Positions 35,940 through 47,755 of a DNA stretch of 64,000 nucleotides are shown here, piece after piece (position 1 is the stretch's first letter; every line of letters starts with the position of its first letter). This DNA comes from Lophium mytilinum. Its lineage: Eukaryota; Ascomycota; Dothideomycetes; Mytilinidiales; Mytilinidiaceae. A program made the position numbers and the translations under genes. A model generated the notes under the pieces. That model was not told the DNA's origin. It saw only the letters and a list, made by a program, of their open reading frames with translations, and made no database searches. The stretch is taken from NCBI GenBank assembly GCA_010093605.1, contig MU004181.1:3192215-3256214 (forward strand), given 5' to 3'.

Positions 35940-36829
35940 TCACTTTTCCACCGAAGTCTTCTTGGCGTCCTCCTTCATCCCGGCTTGCACCCACGCTCGG
36001 TTGTCTGCCGCATGCTTTTCCGCCTTCGCCTTGTCCTTGATCAACTCTTTGATCTTGTGCGGATCCGGAACATGCCGTCCCTTCTCTACGCCTGGCCTCT
36101 TCTCCATCCTTTCTTCCCACGCCTTGAGCGCTGGAAATTGGTCGATTTCAATGCCTGCCCACCCCGCTGACGCCACCCACCCGTAGTTCGCAATGTCCGC
36201 GATCGTGCACTTATCCCCGACCAAATACTGTCCTGTAGCTGCCAGCTTCTTGTCCATGACGCCGTACAGTCGTCGCGTCTCGTTTTGGTATCGCGAGATG
36301 CCATACTCGAAGATATCTGGCGCATAGCGAGTAAAGTGATTTGCTTGCCCTTGTACATGGGCGTATTAGCGAATGTTTTGGTAAATTTGTCCAGAACTCA
36401 CAGCTTCTCACCTTGCATAGGACCGACGCCAGCATTCTGGAAGAACAGCCAGTTGTTCATCTCGTAGAACTCGCGAGTGCCCGCCGGGTACGAGATCTTA
36501 TAATCTGTATCATAGCGGGACACCAGGTACTGCATTATGCTGCCCGACTCGAAGAGGTTGATTTGCTCGCCGTCGGTAAAGACATCGGTCAGGGCCGGTA
36601 TCCGTCCATTGGGATTTATGGCAAGAAACCACGGCTCTTTTTGCGTGTTTTTGCCGATGTCGAGCTTCTGAGCCTTGTAGGGTATGCTAGAAATACTATG
36701 TTCAGTCCGAGTATCTAAGCTTGTATGAGGGTTGGAGCTCACGAACCCTAACTCCTCGAGAGTGATTGAGATCTTGATGCCATTGGGCGTCTGTGCCGTG
36801 TAAAGAGTAATGCTTGGGTCTGACGCCAT
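35940..36829 (-). CDS. Glutathione S-transferase (Ure2/GstB-like)
   Basis: Conjugates glutathione to electrophiles in the cytosol. Exons 36829-36747, 36686-36412 and 36349-35940 give 255 residues. The thioredoxin-like N-terminal domain has SITLYTAQTPNGIKISITLE, ELGIPYKAQKLDIGKNTQKE, FLAINPNGRIPALTD (cis-Pro) and NLFESGSIMQYL, where ES binds the gamma-glutamyl group. The helical C-terminal domain has NNWLFFQNAGVGPMQGQANH and the N-capping motif DKCTIADIANYGW. This arrangement (TPNG in the active loop, W-F-Q-x-AGxGP) is that of the fungal Ure2p-like/YghU-type group, in which the Asn of TPNG may play the catalytic part. A TATA element (TATAAAA, minus strand, 36903-36897) lies about 70 nt upstream of the ATG. 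Confidence 0.92.
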
Positions 36830-37416
36830 GGTGTGAGTAGCAAGCTGAAACAACACAGACCAGAGGATGCTACAGATTTACGTGGCCGGGGTGCCGCTTT
36901 TATATGTCGACGTCAGGTGGGGTGAGCTTTGGGTAAATAGCGTTAAAATGAGGGGATGATTTCAAATAGCTGCGATGGCTTAAGGGTGATGCTCTCTACA
37001 ACAATGCTCGCAACAAGCTTATATAGGATTTAGGTAGCAGCATTCTCCTTTAGGGAAACTTGCCATACTAAGCCCCAGTCCCAAGCCTGTAGATTGGATA
37101 GGTAAGCTGCTGGTCCAGATACTGAGTGTATCCGAACCTGCATCTGCCGTAGCGACATATGATGATTACTACTCTGGCCTTACAAGCCAAATAGGGCAAC
37201 GCTGCCTGCAGCGGTCCAGCACTGCGCAAGGCTGGCATTCCCCTCCTAAGTTTTGCTTCGTTTTCTTGGGTGACAGGGTGAAGTGATGCACGTGACGTGA
37301 TTTGTCGCCAAGGCGCTAGCGAGAGCGCGCCTTCTTACCTGCAAGCTCGCCGCCCTCGCTTCCTCTTCCTTACGCCTCACTAACAACAACGGTCGCACGT
37401 CGCCGTCGTCGCAGCC
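36830..37416. other. Divergent promoter between the GST and BBP genes
   Basis: Contains the GST TATA element at 36897-36903 and, near the BBP gene, a CACGTGA box at 37289-37295. No gene seen. Confidence 0.55.
36897..36903 (-). promoter_or_regulatory. TATA box of the GST gene
   Basis: TATAAAA on the minus strand about 70 nt upstream of the GST start codon; a strong TATA is in keeping with an inducible stress gene. Confidence 0.5.
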
Positions 37417-39638
37417 ATGGCCTGGAGAAACCAAGGAATCACTGGATCTAACAACATCCCGTTAGGCAACCGACGTAGATTCGGCGATGAAGGCGGAACT
37501 CCTTCTGACGATGGCGGTTACAACCCGTCCGCTCCTGCGACTGGCCTCACCGAGATGAGCGCAAAGCGTGGCCGCAGCCCTGTGGGTAAGTCAACACCTC
37601 CGAGTCCCTCTTTGTCCGTCGCACTGCTAACTGTCATCTTAGTCGACGGAGACGGCAACCGCCGACGCAAGAGACGCAACCGCTGGGGAGATACCACGGA
37701 CAACAAGGCTGCCGGACTGATGGGCCTCCCAACCGCCATCACCGCTAATATGACTACTGAGCAGCTTGACGCCTACGCCCTGAATCTGCGCATCCAAGAG
37801 ATCACCCAGAAGCTCAGGATCAGTGACGTGGTTCCCGCCGACGGAGATAGGTACGTTTGTCGTGCATCATCCTCCCTCGAACATGTACTGACTGTCGACA
37901 GGTCTCCTTCGCCAGCCCCCCAGTACGACAACTTCGGACGTCGCGTGAACACCCGTGAATATCGCTACCGCAAGCGCCTTGAGGATGAGCGCCACAAGCT
38001 CATAGAGAAGGCCATGAAGGTCATCCCTGACTATCAACCGCCGCAGGACTATAGGCGCCCGACCAAGACGCAAGAGAAAGTCTATGTCCCGGTCAATGAC
38101 TATCCAGAGATTAACTTCAGTATGATCACTAACCCCGCTTTTTGATTTTTGACATCTTTTCCTCTCAAATGCCCATCCCGATCTTGCCTGTCGTATTCTT
38201 TCTGAGTCGGCATCGCTCTATCACTAACCCATTCACTCACTCACTTACACGCTTGCCTCAATATTTTTGATAAACAGACACTAACATACTTTTCTTTGCT
38301 ACTAACAGTTGGTCTACTTATCGGCCCTCGTGGCAACACCCTCAAAAAGATGGAATCTGAATCCGGCGCCAAGATCGCCATCCGAGGCAAAGGCTCCGTA
38401 AAGGAAGGAAAAGGTCGTTCTGATGCCGCGCACACCAGCAACCAGGAGGAAGATCTGCATTGCTTGATCATGGCCGATACCGAGGACAAAGTCAATAAAG
38501 CCAAGAAGCTTATCCACAACGTGATTGAGACGGTAAGTCGGGTACCTCGTCACGCCGACCGTACAACGCTAAACTATAATCAAGGCTGCATCCATCCCGG
38601 AAGGTCAGAACGAGCTAAAGCGCAACCAGCTTCGTGAGCTTGCTGCACTGAACGGTACCCTGCGTGACGACGAGAATCAGGCCTGTCAAAATTGTGGAGA
38701 AATCGGCCATCGCAAATACGACTGCCCACAGGCGAAGAACTTCACCGCTAACGTTATCTGCCGTGTCTGTGGTAATGCAGGCCATATGGCTCGAGATTGC
38801 CCAGATCGTCAGCGAGGTGCCAACTGGCGCAACGATGACAGAGGTGGACCCAACGATCGTCCTGCTCCTAGCAGAATCGGTAATGTATCAGCCATAGACA
38901 ACGATATGAACGCGCTCATGCAAGAGTTAGGAGGCGGTAATATCCCGCAGCATCGCATCGAATCTGGTGCAGGTTCCTATGACAAATCTAACTCTGGCTT
39001 TCACGACAAACCTGGCTCTGGTGCCTACGACAAGTCTGGCCCGGGTGGTTACGACAAATCTGGTTCGGGTAGATACGACAATGGCCCGCCTAGCAACGGA
39101 AACTATGCGGGTGACGACAACCTCAAGCCCTGGCAGCGTGGCCCAACCGGTGCTGCGGCTCCCTGGGCGCAGCAGCGCGGCCGAGATGACCGAGACGGTG
39201 GTCCTTCAGGCGCACCCGCTCCTTGGGCCTCCAGCGGTGGACGTGGTGGAGACACCTACGGCTATGGTAACTACAATGCGGCTCCTCAAGGTCCCCCAGG
39301 TAGCGCGACTCCTTGGCAGCAACCGGCTCCTCCTCCACCCCCAGGAAATGGATATGGAGGCTACGGCGCGGCTTCGTACAATCAGCAAGCTCCCGGATAT
39401 GGCCCAGCCCCTGGATTGGGTGCTCCCCCGGGCATGGCACCACCGCCTGGACTCGAAGCTCTGTTCCAGAACTATGGTAGTGCGACGAGCCCGCCTCCTC
39501 CACCGCCGCCCGGAGATGCCCCTCCCCCCGTGAGTTCAAACATTCGTTGTCTTTGTCCGTACCCCCTCCACCAGTACTGGCTGACAAAGCTTCAAGCCTC
39601 CTCCCTCAGACTTGCCCCCTCCACCGCCACCGGCTTAG
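37417..39638 (+). CDS. MSL5: Branchpoint-bridging protein (SF1/BBP/Msl5)
   Basis: Splicing factor that binds the intron branchpoint (UACUAAC in yeast) and bridges U1 and the 3' splice site in the commitment complex. Exons 37417-37585, 37643-37850, 37902-38119, 38309-38532, 38585-39529 and 39597-39638 give 601 residues. Domains in order: SF1 helix-hairpin segment with [18 protein letters not shown]2 RNA-binding domain ([20 protein letters not shown] and [10 protein letters not shown]); two CCHC zinc knuckles ([14 protein letters not shown] and [14 protein letters not shown]); then a Gly/Tyr-rich stretch with repeated YDKS units and a proline-rich tail ending [10 protein letters not shown]. The intron that splits the KH domain is 189 nt, about three times its neighbours, and carries four ACTAAC motifs. 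Confidence 0.95.
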
Positions 39639-40395
39639 GTCGGCGACATTCATCAGTCTAGGGAGCGCTTCTCAATCAGGGATGGCTTCACATAGTGGGC
39701 TCAACGGTAGATGCAGTGGTTGTGGTAATGTGCTCTGTGCTTTCCCCACTTCCAGGTTCCTTTTGCGAAAGTCAACACTTTCGTTTACTCCCCTCTCTTG
39801 GCATCAAGTTGTATGCAGTTTGACTTCTGCAATGTCTTGGAGGTCTCTTTCTTTCGATTCACCGAGGCAATGGTTTGCTCTCCAGCCAGTCACTGTACTT
39901 TAGTGCAAAATTTTGCATGGGTCGAATTGGCTGTATGTTGATCTTCTTTGCTTGAGTGAGTGAAATGTAACTCTGATGATACTGAACCAAGGTCGGCGCT
40001 GAAGTGGGCGTGTGGAACAATGAACCATCCTTAGCTATTGCGGTCATGGATGCAGGAGGCACTCTGCGGCTTTGGAACCCGAGCCTCGTGCAACCGACGA
40101 AGAAGAAAGAGACAGCGCTGCGGTCATGGATGCAGGAGGCACTCTGCGGCTTTGGAACCCGAGCCTCGTGCAACCGACGAAGAAGAAAGAGACAGCGCTG
40201 TAACATCCATGGTTTATAGATGAAGGTTTAGGAAGGCATGCTCACAGCAAGAATCACGGAGAACCTAGCAAGCTGAAAGTGAACATTTCGCAGAGCCATC
40301 CAGGGCTCGCCAGATACCCGCCCTACATACTCCAGCGATGCATTTTCCGAAGCCAACAATGCTTGTCTTTGTGAGGTAGAAGCCATGCCACGCCC
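39639..40395. other. Intergenic, with an exact 80-bp tandem duplication
   Basis: Converging 3' regions of BBP and KU80. The only structure seen is the duplication at 40041-40200. Confidence 0.5.
40041..40200. repeat. 80-bp perfect tandem duplication
   Basis: Copies at 40041-40120 and 40121-40200 are identical over all 80 bases, starting CGGTCATGGATGCAGG and ending GAGACAGCGCTG. No third copy is present. Perfect identity indicates a recent duplication, or an assembly artefact. Confidence 0.95.
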
Positions 40396-43144
40396 TCAAG
40401 TCGGCGGCTTCCAAAACTCCCTTGCCACCTCCTCCGTCACTTCAGAGAACGGCGATAGCTTCTGATCAATCAGCCCGACCCTGTTCATCCGTACCTTCAT
40501 CCACATGTCCCTACGGTTCCCATTCAGCTCCTCGCGGAAGATCTTCGTCTTGAGCTCCTGCATGAAGCCGTTGAAGAGGGCGGGTTCCTCCAGCTCTGTC
40601 ATCTCTTCGCGCATGACGCGGATGCACTCGATGGCTTGGCCGTAGCGCGAGTCGCCGACGCTGTTGGTGATGTATGAGTAGACGACCTTGGCGAGGTCGG
40701 CGACGGCGATTTTGAAGGTGTCGATGTTGTCCGTGGTCGCGAGGGTTTGCTTGAAGGTGGGGATGGGGTTGCTGGGGTCGACGCGGGCGCGTTTCGGTTG
40801 CCCGCTGAGGAGCTCGTCGATGTTGAGACCTGAGAGGGGCTTTTCGCGTTCGCGGGTGCGTTTGCGGCCCTGTTGTTTGGGTGGGACTGGGGGGGGGAGG
40901 TTAGAGGGAGGATAGACTGGGGGTTGAAGGAGAAGGGGGTTACCTTTCTTGACATCACTCGCTCGCATCAGCGCTTCGAGGAGAGGTTTCGATGACTCTG
41001 CGAGCTCTTCTGGAGGAGTAGAGAATTTCGTTAGGATGGCAGGTGGGCCGGGTAAGTCTTGAGCGGTAGGATGGGTAGCGCGCCAGCGGACGATTTGATG
41101 GACGCGGTGGACTAGGGGGGAGTAGGTTTCGTCCATGGGCATGTAATCGGCCGGATTACTACCAGTTGTTAGTCTTCGTGATCTTGCAGGGCAGAAGACA
41201 AACTTACCCATCGTCGTCGGCCCCGAAAGTTGATAGGTCCATAGCATCCACATATGCGCTCATAGCATCCATCAACTCCGGCGTCGGTAGATCTCGATGT
41301 TGCGTCAGGCTTTTGCCAGCCACAGTGACCTTTCTGTCGAGCGGAGGAAATTTGTAATCGCGAACATCCTCAGCAAACGGTAGCTCAAAGTCAATCAAGC
41401 CCTCGAAATCTGGCTGGATCAGAGGTGCAAGCAGCAGTATCAAAGGATTCTTCTTTTCTTTTGCGGCGAAGCGAGCGACTGCATACGAGGCTGTCTCATA
41501 TAAAGCGTGGATGAACGAGGAGAGAGCTAGACTCGCCATGTCGTTCCCCTTTTGAGCGACGATGATGTTGGTCTTGGTCATGGCTAGGTATCGTTCAAAC
41601 TAAGCAGTGTCAGCATGTTTCTCTTCGTTGCACGCTCCTCAGCTAACCTTGTCCTCCGGTATGAAACCAATGATATCAAGAGAAGGCAGAGTGTCGAGCT
41701 CTAATATGACTTTGTCGGTCTCAGCTATGTGCACAGCGGTTCGGCCATACGCATAGCCGCTCTCCAGCTCCTCTTGTGGGACATCGATCTTGGAACCAGT
41801 TTCGCCTTCTTTTTGGATTTGAAAAACACGCTGGGTCTTCACTCCACCTAGAACTTCTTCGTTTAATCCGTCCCCGGCGTCTTCAGCTACAGTGTGTGTT
41901 GACTGAGTACCGTCCTCTGCTGCTGGATCACGTTTGATGAACCAAGTTTTTGCAGTTACCGGACGTGCAATAGAGGTCCGGGGGTATCGTTCGACATTGA
42001 TAGTCATGGCAGAGTCATACTTCTCGGGGTTACCTAGAGTGAGTGTGCCTTGATAGGACTTGACGGGTCGAGTTTTCTTCGTCTCAGGAGTGTCTATTCC
42101 TTCCACGGCTTCGGCAAGGGTAGCGAATACACCACCACAGTCATCGGTCAGTTTTTTTAGGTATGCTTCGATTTCAGTCTTTAAACAAGTTTTAGCCAAT
42201 AGCCACGAGTTTTGACAAAAGCAATGAATGGCCTCTGTACCTTTTCATGAGTTTTTTCTTCTTCCTTGAATCCAAAATCAGCGTCGTCAAAGTCCACTCC
42301 GCTAAGGCATTTTAGCTGATGCACTGAAATAGACGTCTAGGTATGGAATAGCGAAGCAACGCTTCAAACTTACATAAGAACTAGCTGGATCCCATCTTCC
42401 TTGATCTTGCTTACAATGGCGTCTAGTTGGTCACTGTCTTCCGGGTTCATAGTGCCTAGGCCGCTCGTAATGAGAACGATTTTCCGTTTGTATTGAAGCG
42501 GTTTGCCACTTTTGCCTTTTGTAGCGTTGGCAATCATCGTGATTGCAGCAACGACGGCGGATATTGCTGCTGACTATTAGAAACGTAAACACTAGCCAAC
42601 GCCACAAACTAACCATCGCCTTCATCGGAAGCACTAGGGACAAGCTTTGCTTGCAAATCGCGAACATCCGATAACAGAGTCCTTTGGGGGTGTCAGCCAT
42701 GGCTGGGATTTTGGCCACACATTGGGGATGGCATACTGCTTCAGAGTTTGTAGAACGGAGATGTTCTCATACCCTTCGGGATCATTGACGCCAGCATCAG
42801 AAACATTGGTGCCTTAGAACAATGTCAGTAACGAATAATATCACCGATAACGGATGGACGCGTAAAACCAATTGATCAAGTTAATGCTACCATGAATGCA
42901 ACGTACCATCTGTCCGCAGACCAATCACACCAAGATTTAACGTTTTACGGCCTGTCATGACCTAGTTGACATTGAGATTCGAACAGATGTATAGTTCTAT
43001 GAGGAGATAACTTACGGCGGACGTGACTTTGTCCCAGAAGTACTGCAGCGCCCAATCAAGATCGGTCTTATCACGATCATGGTGCTTCTTGCCCATTGAC
43101 CGCCCGATGTCTACAATGTAGACAGTCGCCTCTTTGTCGGCCAT
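40396..43144 (-). CDS. KU80: Ku80 DNA end-binding protein
   Basis: Large subunit of the Ku heterodimer, which binds DNA ends in non-homologous end joining and at telomeres. The N-terminal vWA-like domain starts [18 protein letters not shown] and has [40 protein letters not shown] and DGIQLVLM. The Ku core beta-barrel includes [53 protein letters not shown] and [20 protein letters not shown]. It is followed by the DNA-cradle arm ([20 protein letters not shown]) and a C-terminal helical domain of the Ku80 PKcs-binding type ([20 protein letters not shown] onward). About eight short introns interrupt it. The stop lies at 40396. Basic linker [13 protein letters not shown] may be a nuclear localisation signal. 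It is divergent from the TMEM205-like gene. Confidence 0.94.
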
Positions 43145-43461
43145 ATCGACTGTCGTCTTTGATCATGTATCGGAGGGGAGATGTTGTAATGTAGAATTGA
43201 AACAGGGAAAGGTTAACGATGGCCGGGACCGCATCGCAAGGCAGCACAACGACAATTCTAGGCGACAACGCGCCACTTTGAAACGCGCGGTCACGAGATT
43301 CCGAAACGCGGCACGACTTCGGCATGAAAGCAAGCATCATCGGTTTCCCGAGGTCTATCTATTCTTCACTATCCCTCTGGTAGCATTACCTCCAACTAGA
43401 CTGTACAAACCCCATCTCACTCCTTACGAAACGCCTGTAAATATCATACGCCCGCGCCGCC
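43145..43461. other. Divergent promoter between KU80 and the TMEM205-like gene
   Basis: 317 bp between two start codons. Nothing distinctive is seen; short upstream frames are not supported as genes. Confidence 0.5.
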
Positions 43462-44077
43462 ATGTCCTCTCTATCCGCCCTAACGAAGCCGGAGCCCTAC
43501 CATCTTCTCAGGTATGTACTAGACTATTCCCGCGTAATTGCCGCGGCGTTCTTTGAATGCAGCGTCACCAACAGCATAATTCCCGAGTATAGCAGCTGAT
43601 ATAGACTTGTATAGCTATGGCACGCTCCTCGGAAGCACCCTCTTTCAATCCTTCGTTGGTGGAATAATCGCATTCCGCGTCCTACCGCGGCCCCAGTTCT
43701 CAGTCCTCCAATCCCACATATTCCCAGTCTACTTCACGATGCAGACAGCTCTACCAGTAGCACTTGCTCTGACATACTCCGGCGGCCCCAAGGTATTGGC
43801 GCAGCAGACACTCCCGGCGTCACTCATCGGAACCATGATTGTCACCGGCGTGATCAACTGGGTCTGGATAGGTCCTGCAACAACCCAATGTATGAAGGAG
43901 CGGAAACACCAGGAGACGCGTGATGGAAAGAAAAGCTATGACGCCGGTCCACATAGCACAGAGATGCAGCAGCTGAATAAGCGTTTTGGGACCCTCCATG
44001 GCGTGAGCAGCTTGCTAAACTTGTTTGCGTTCATCTCCACTATTTGGTACGGATTTGTGCTTGGGGAGCGGCTATAG
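43462..44077 (+). CDS. TMEM205-like (DUF4149) membrane protein
   Basis: Exons 43462-43511 and 43615-44077 give 170 residues. Four membrane segments are visible: YGTLLGSTLFQSFVGGIIAF, HIFPVYFTMQTALPVALALT, TLPASLIGTMIVTGVINWVW and the C-terminal SLLNLFAFISTIWYGFVLGE. The pattern PRPQFSVLQSHIFPVYF followed later by LNKRFGTLHGVSSLLNL matches the TMEM205/DUF4149 family (xFxxLHxxSxLLN). The molecular role is unknown; human TMEM205 is linked to drug transport, which need not apply here. The 103-nt intron follows codon 16 and joins exactly in frame (LLSYGTLLG). Confidence 0.85.
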
Positions 44078-44579
44078 ACTCTCGCGCTTCAGAATCAGGG
44101 CATACTATACGGATGATGCTTGTGCAGGCGCAAGCAGTTTCGCTGTGGGAAAGATAGATAGCCTGTCCTGCCTCCGTAAATCAACATCTCCATATTCACT
44201 ATCGTCGTTCGTAGCCTCTCTTCTGTGCAATTCACTCCGGCAATGCTACCGCCATTCAAGCCGTCCTCGCGCCTATTGGTTACAGTGGACCCTTGCACAT
44301 GTCTGCAGGTGAGCCAAACCAGCTCCTGCCGCCGCTAAATGGCTTGGCTGACCTCAGTGCCTTTAGTGGGGTGAGCCAGATTGAATCCTCAACACCACCA
44401 GCTTCCAAGACATCCAAGACACGCAGCCATCCAATTTCTCGCCAGCAACAGTGCCAGCCTGGCTCGCCACGTAGATTGCTCCCGAACCTCTAAGACAAGA
44501 GTACTTCACTGTCGCTGCTATTTGTGGCACAGCTCTTGGTCCTAAAATTGTCCAAGCACATAGCTAAAATCACCCAGCA
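44078..44579. other. Intergenic, upstream of the lipase-like gene
   Basis: 502 bp between two plus-strand genes; no repeat or gene supported. Confidence 0.5.
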
Positions 44580-47045
44580 ATGATATCAATGGCAGATAAC
44601 ACCAGCGCACGTCGCCGTACGCCACCTCCCCTACCTCCCCGTGGCCAGAGCAATGCTGCACTCCTCACTGCCTCCAGCGAGCCACCACCGGCCTACTCTC
44701 CATATTCACCGTCCATGGCGTCTAACGATCCCCGGACGTCGTCCACACAGTCCCTTGTGCCTGTCCCGGAATCAGAACATGCTGGGAGGCGTACTCTACT
44801 TCTCGTCTATGTACATGGCTTCATGGGCAATGAGACCAGCTTTCAGAGCTTCCCCGCCCATGTCCACAATTTGGTCACTGTCACTTTAGCGGATACCCAT
44901 GTTGTACATACCAAGATATACCCAAAGTACAAGTCCAGACGCGCTATTGAGTTTGCAAGAGATGACTTCTCAACATGGTACGCGGAACATTGAGCTTAGA
45001 CTCCTAGCCTTGAGCTAATGCTCAGTGTCAGGCTTGATCCACATGAGTCTCCAACCACCGACGTGATATTACTTGGCCATTCCATGGGAGGCTTGTTGTG
45101 CTCGGAAGTGGCTTTGGTACCGCCATATTCGCCCTCTACTGATCGTGCCCTGCGCCATCGTCTTATCGGCACTATCAACTTTGACGTGCCGTTCTTGGGG
45201 ATGCATCCTGGCGTCGTCGTCAGTGGCCTTGGAAGTATATTCAGACCTGCTGATTCGCCTGCTCCACCTACAAGCAACGAAAGCTCCTCTGGAAGTACCA
45301 GCAATGTGAACAGAGTGAACACCTTTTTTTCTCCCAAACCGTCAGATCCGAACTACAACCCCGTGTTCCCAAACGACGTCAACCTGCCAGAGAGATCAGG
45401 CTGGGGTAACGCCCTACACTTCATTTCCAAACATTCTGATGGCTTGATGAATGCCACCAAAACTTACGTGACTTCGCATCTCGAATTTGGCGGCACTATG
45501 GCCGATTACGGTGCCCTGAAGAAACGTTATGCCCGTATACGCGCTCTCGAGGAAGAGGACGAGGCTGTAAGGAGAACGGCTACAAGTGGGCCCAGCCCAC
45601 CACCTCGCGTGCGGTTCATAAATTACTACACCGCCAGCACAGGCAGACCCAAGAAGCCCAAATCTCCGTCGTCATCGCGAAAGTCGAGTCAGAGCTCTAG
45701 TAGAAAAGATGAAGAAGGGGGAGGTCGTCTGGTTGAAGCGGAGATGGAAGACATGCAACTCACATCACCAACTACCAGAAATACGGAGCAGTCACGGTCG
45801 CCGTCTGTGACTTCTTGGAAGTCAGCCGAGGAGCACCGTAACAACGAAGCCGTCGCTAAAGAGTTTGAGGAACCGCTATCAGCAAATTCGGAGCATGACG
45901 AGGGAATGGACATGCGGCATATCGACTCCATGCCGATAGATGACGAGGTTGAACACAACATTGCTGAATCGACGACAAATCTCAGTCTTGTCACGACGCA
46001 ACAGACGACAGACTCATCCGTCAATCCCTTAACCCTAGAAAACACAGCTATCACCTCACCGACCTCAACCTTGTCATTGAGCTCGTCCATAACTCTGCCG
46101 CCGATTCCACCTGTACCTGACGAACCGCCAAGCGTGGACTTCTCTCAATACACTGACAAAGACACCCGCAAACTTGCAGAGAAGGAATATGCCCGGGTCA
46201 TGAAGAACTACAAACAGACAGTCAAGGACCGTAACAGCGCGATCAAGGATCGCGCAAAGCTCGAAGAGAAGATCGAGAAGAGCAGGCGAAAGGAGGCAGA
46301 AAAAGCCAAGAAATCTGCAGAAAAAGAGGCGGAGAAAGCAAAGAAGCTCGCAGAGAAAGAGGCCGCCGACAGGCAAAACGAGCCTCAGGAGCCAGAAAAG
46401 GAAATGCAAGAACCGGAGAAAGAAAAGGAAGAAGAGTTCAGCTGGGAAAAGGTCTGGGCAGCGGACCGAGCACGAGAGACACGGCAGCGCGACTACGAGC
46501 GCCTGACGCGTGAAGGCAAGACGGAGGAAGCCGAGGCCTTGCTTAACGACGGGAAGAAGCCGCCACAAGAGGACCCGGTCCCGAAGACTCTGACACGGCA
46601 GAGCACGCATGAACCTCTGACACAGCAGAGTACCCAAGAGCCTTTGACACAGCAGAGCACCTTAGAGCCTACCTCGTCGGCCACGTCGGGAACATACCAC
46701 CACTCCACCACCAACATCCTCAATAGCGACACGCCATCAGCCCGGACGGAAGCCGCTGCGGCCAAGGCAGAGTCGAAAAAGAAGGAGAACCCCAAAGCAG
46801 CAAAGCCGAAGAGAGATAAGAAATTCTGCATGCTTCCGCCCACAGATGCGCACGGCCGCCTCGACCCGACTTGGTTTCGCGTGTACATGGAAGGCGTGGA
46901 TGAGGTGGGCGCGCATTGTGGGCTGTTTTTCGTCAGCGAAACGTATGAGAGGCTGGTAGGGGATGTTGGTGCGAGGATTGAGGAATGGGTTCGAGAGGAT
47001 ATGACGGAGAGGTTGGTGAGAGAGTTGGGAGGTGACGGATTATAA
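44580..47045 (+). CDS. Lipase-like alpha/beta hydrolase with charged C-terminal half
   Basis: Two exons (44580-44977 and 45032-47045) give 803 residues. After a Pro/Ser-rich N-terminus the hydrolase starts LLLVYVHGFMGNETSFQSFP (oxyanion HGF), then a nucleophile elbow VILLGHSMGGLLCSEVAL and INFDVPFLGMHPGVV. This is the DUF676/lipase arrangement found in fungal lipid-hydrolase-like proteins. The C-terminal half is low-complexity: Ser-rich, then a Lys/Glu/Ala coiled-coil (about residues 520-600), three near-identical repeats of LTQQSTQEP type, and a final conserved patch FCMLPPTDAHGRLDPTWFRV plus YERLVGDVGARIEEWV. The repeats and coil suggest a scaffold or membrane-contact role, which is inference. 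The minus-strand frames opposite are mirror images of the charged repeats. Confidence 0.83.
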
Positions 47046-47755
47046 TGACATGCCATGAGGAAGTCAGACCATCATATGGGACTCATCAGAAGCGGTATAT
47101 CAATTGAACGGTGATAGTCATTACGGCTCGGCTGCGTGGTTGAGTAGTTCGTCAATCTTAGATATATTCACTTTATGTCGAGGGCTCTTCTAGCCTCTAT
47201 GTTTTTCTATTTCTAACAAGAACACAGGCATGGGTTTTACCGAAGTCGAGGTCAGATCCAATGTACAAAATAATACTTGTAATTCTTCGTAGCCCCAATC
47301 AAGATTGAGTCCGTAAAGAAAACAGCGTGTACACAGCACGAGAAAAAGAGACATAGACGAGCAGGAAAAAGAAAATTGCATATAATTTCCAGGCAAGTCT
47401 ACTTACGAATGCTCGCAAATCCTTCCGATACGAACGTCTAGGTAGGTCTTGAAAATCTTAGCCTTCTTAATCTCGTGTTCTTTAGCTTGTTTGTCTGACT
47501 CCTGGTTGGAGCTCCTTTATTGCTGCAGTGAAAATGGCCACGTCAGATCCAAACGCTTCTTGAACTCATGTCAAACACGGTTTTGTCCTTTTATCATGGT
47601 GGAAATTTTATGGAAGCTATGAGCCTTGGGTGTTCGCTCTCCGCGCTCACACTTTCCCTTGTCACAACCAGAGCTGCAGCTTGTCGTATAAAACTATGAT
47701 ATTTAAGTCCGGAGCCAACTCATTCACATCCTGAAGCATAGATTTTGCTTTCACA
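47046..47755. other. Intergenic upstream of the small coiled-coil gene
   Basis: 710 bp, A+T-richer than coding DNA. Nothing else recognised. Confidence 0.5.

Noticed and set aside
46074-47056. Two 187-codon minus-strand frames with Leu/Phe-rich, membrane-like sequence
   Set aside because: They are the complement of the Lys/Glu coiled-coil part of the lipase-like gene; the apparent hydrophobicity comes from reversed AAG/GAG codons.
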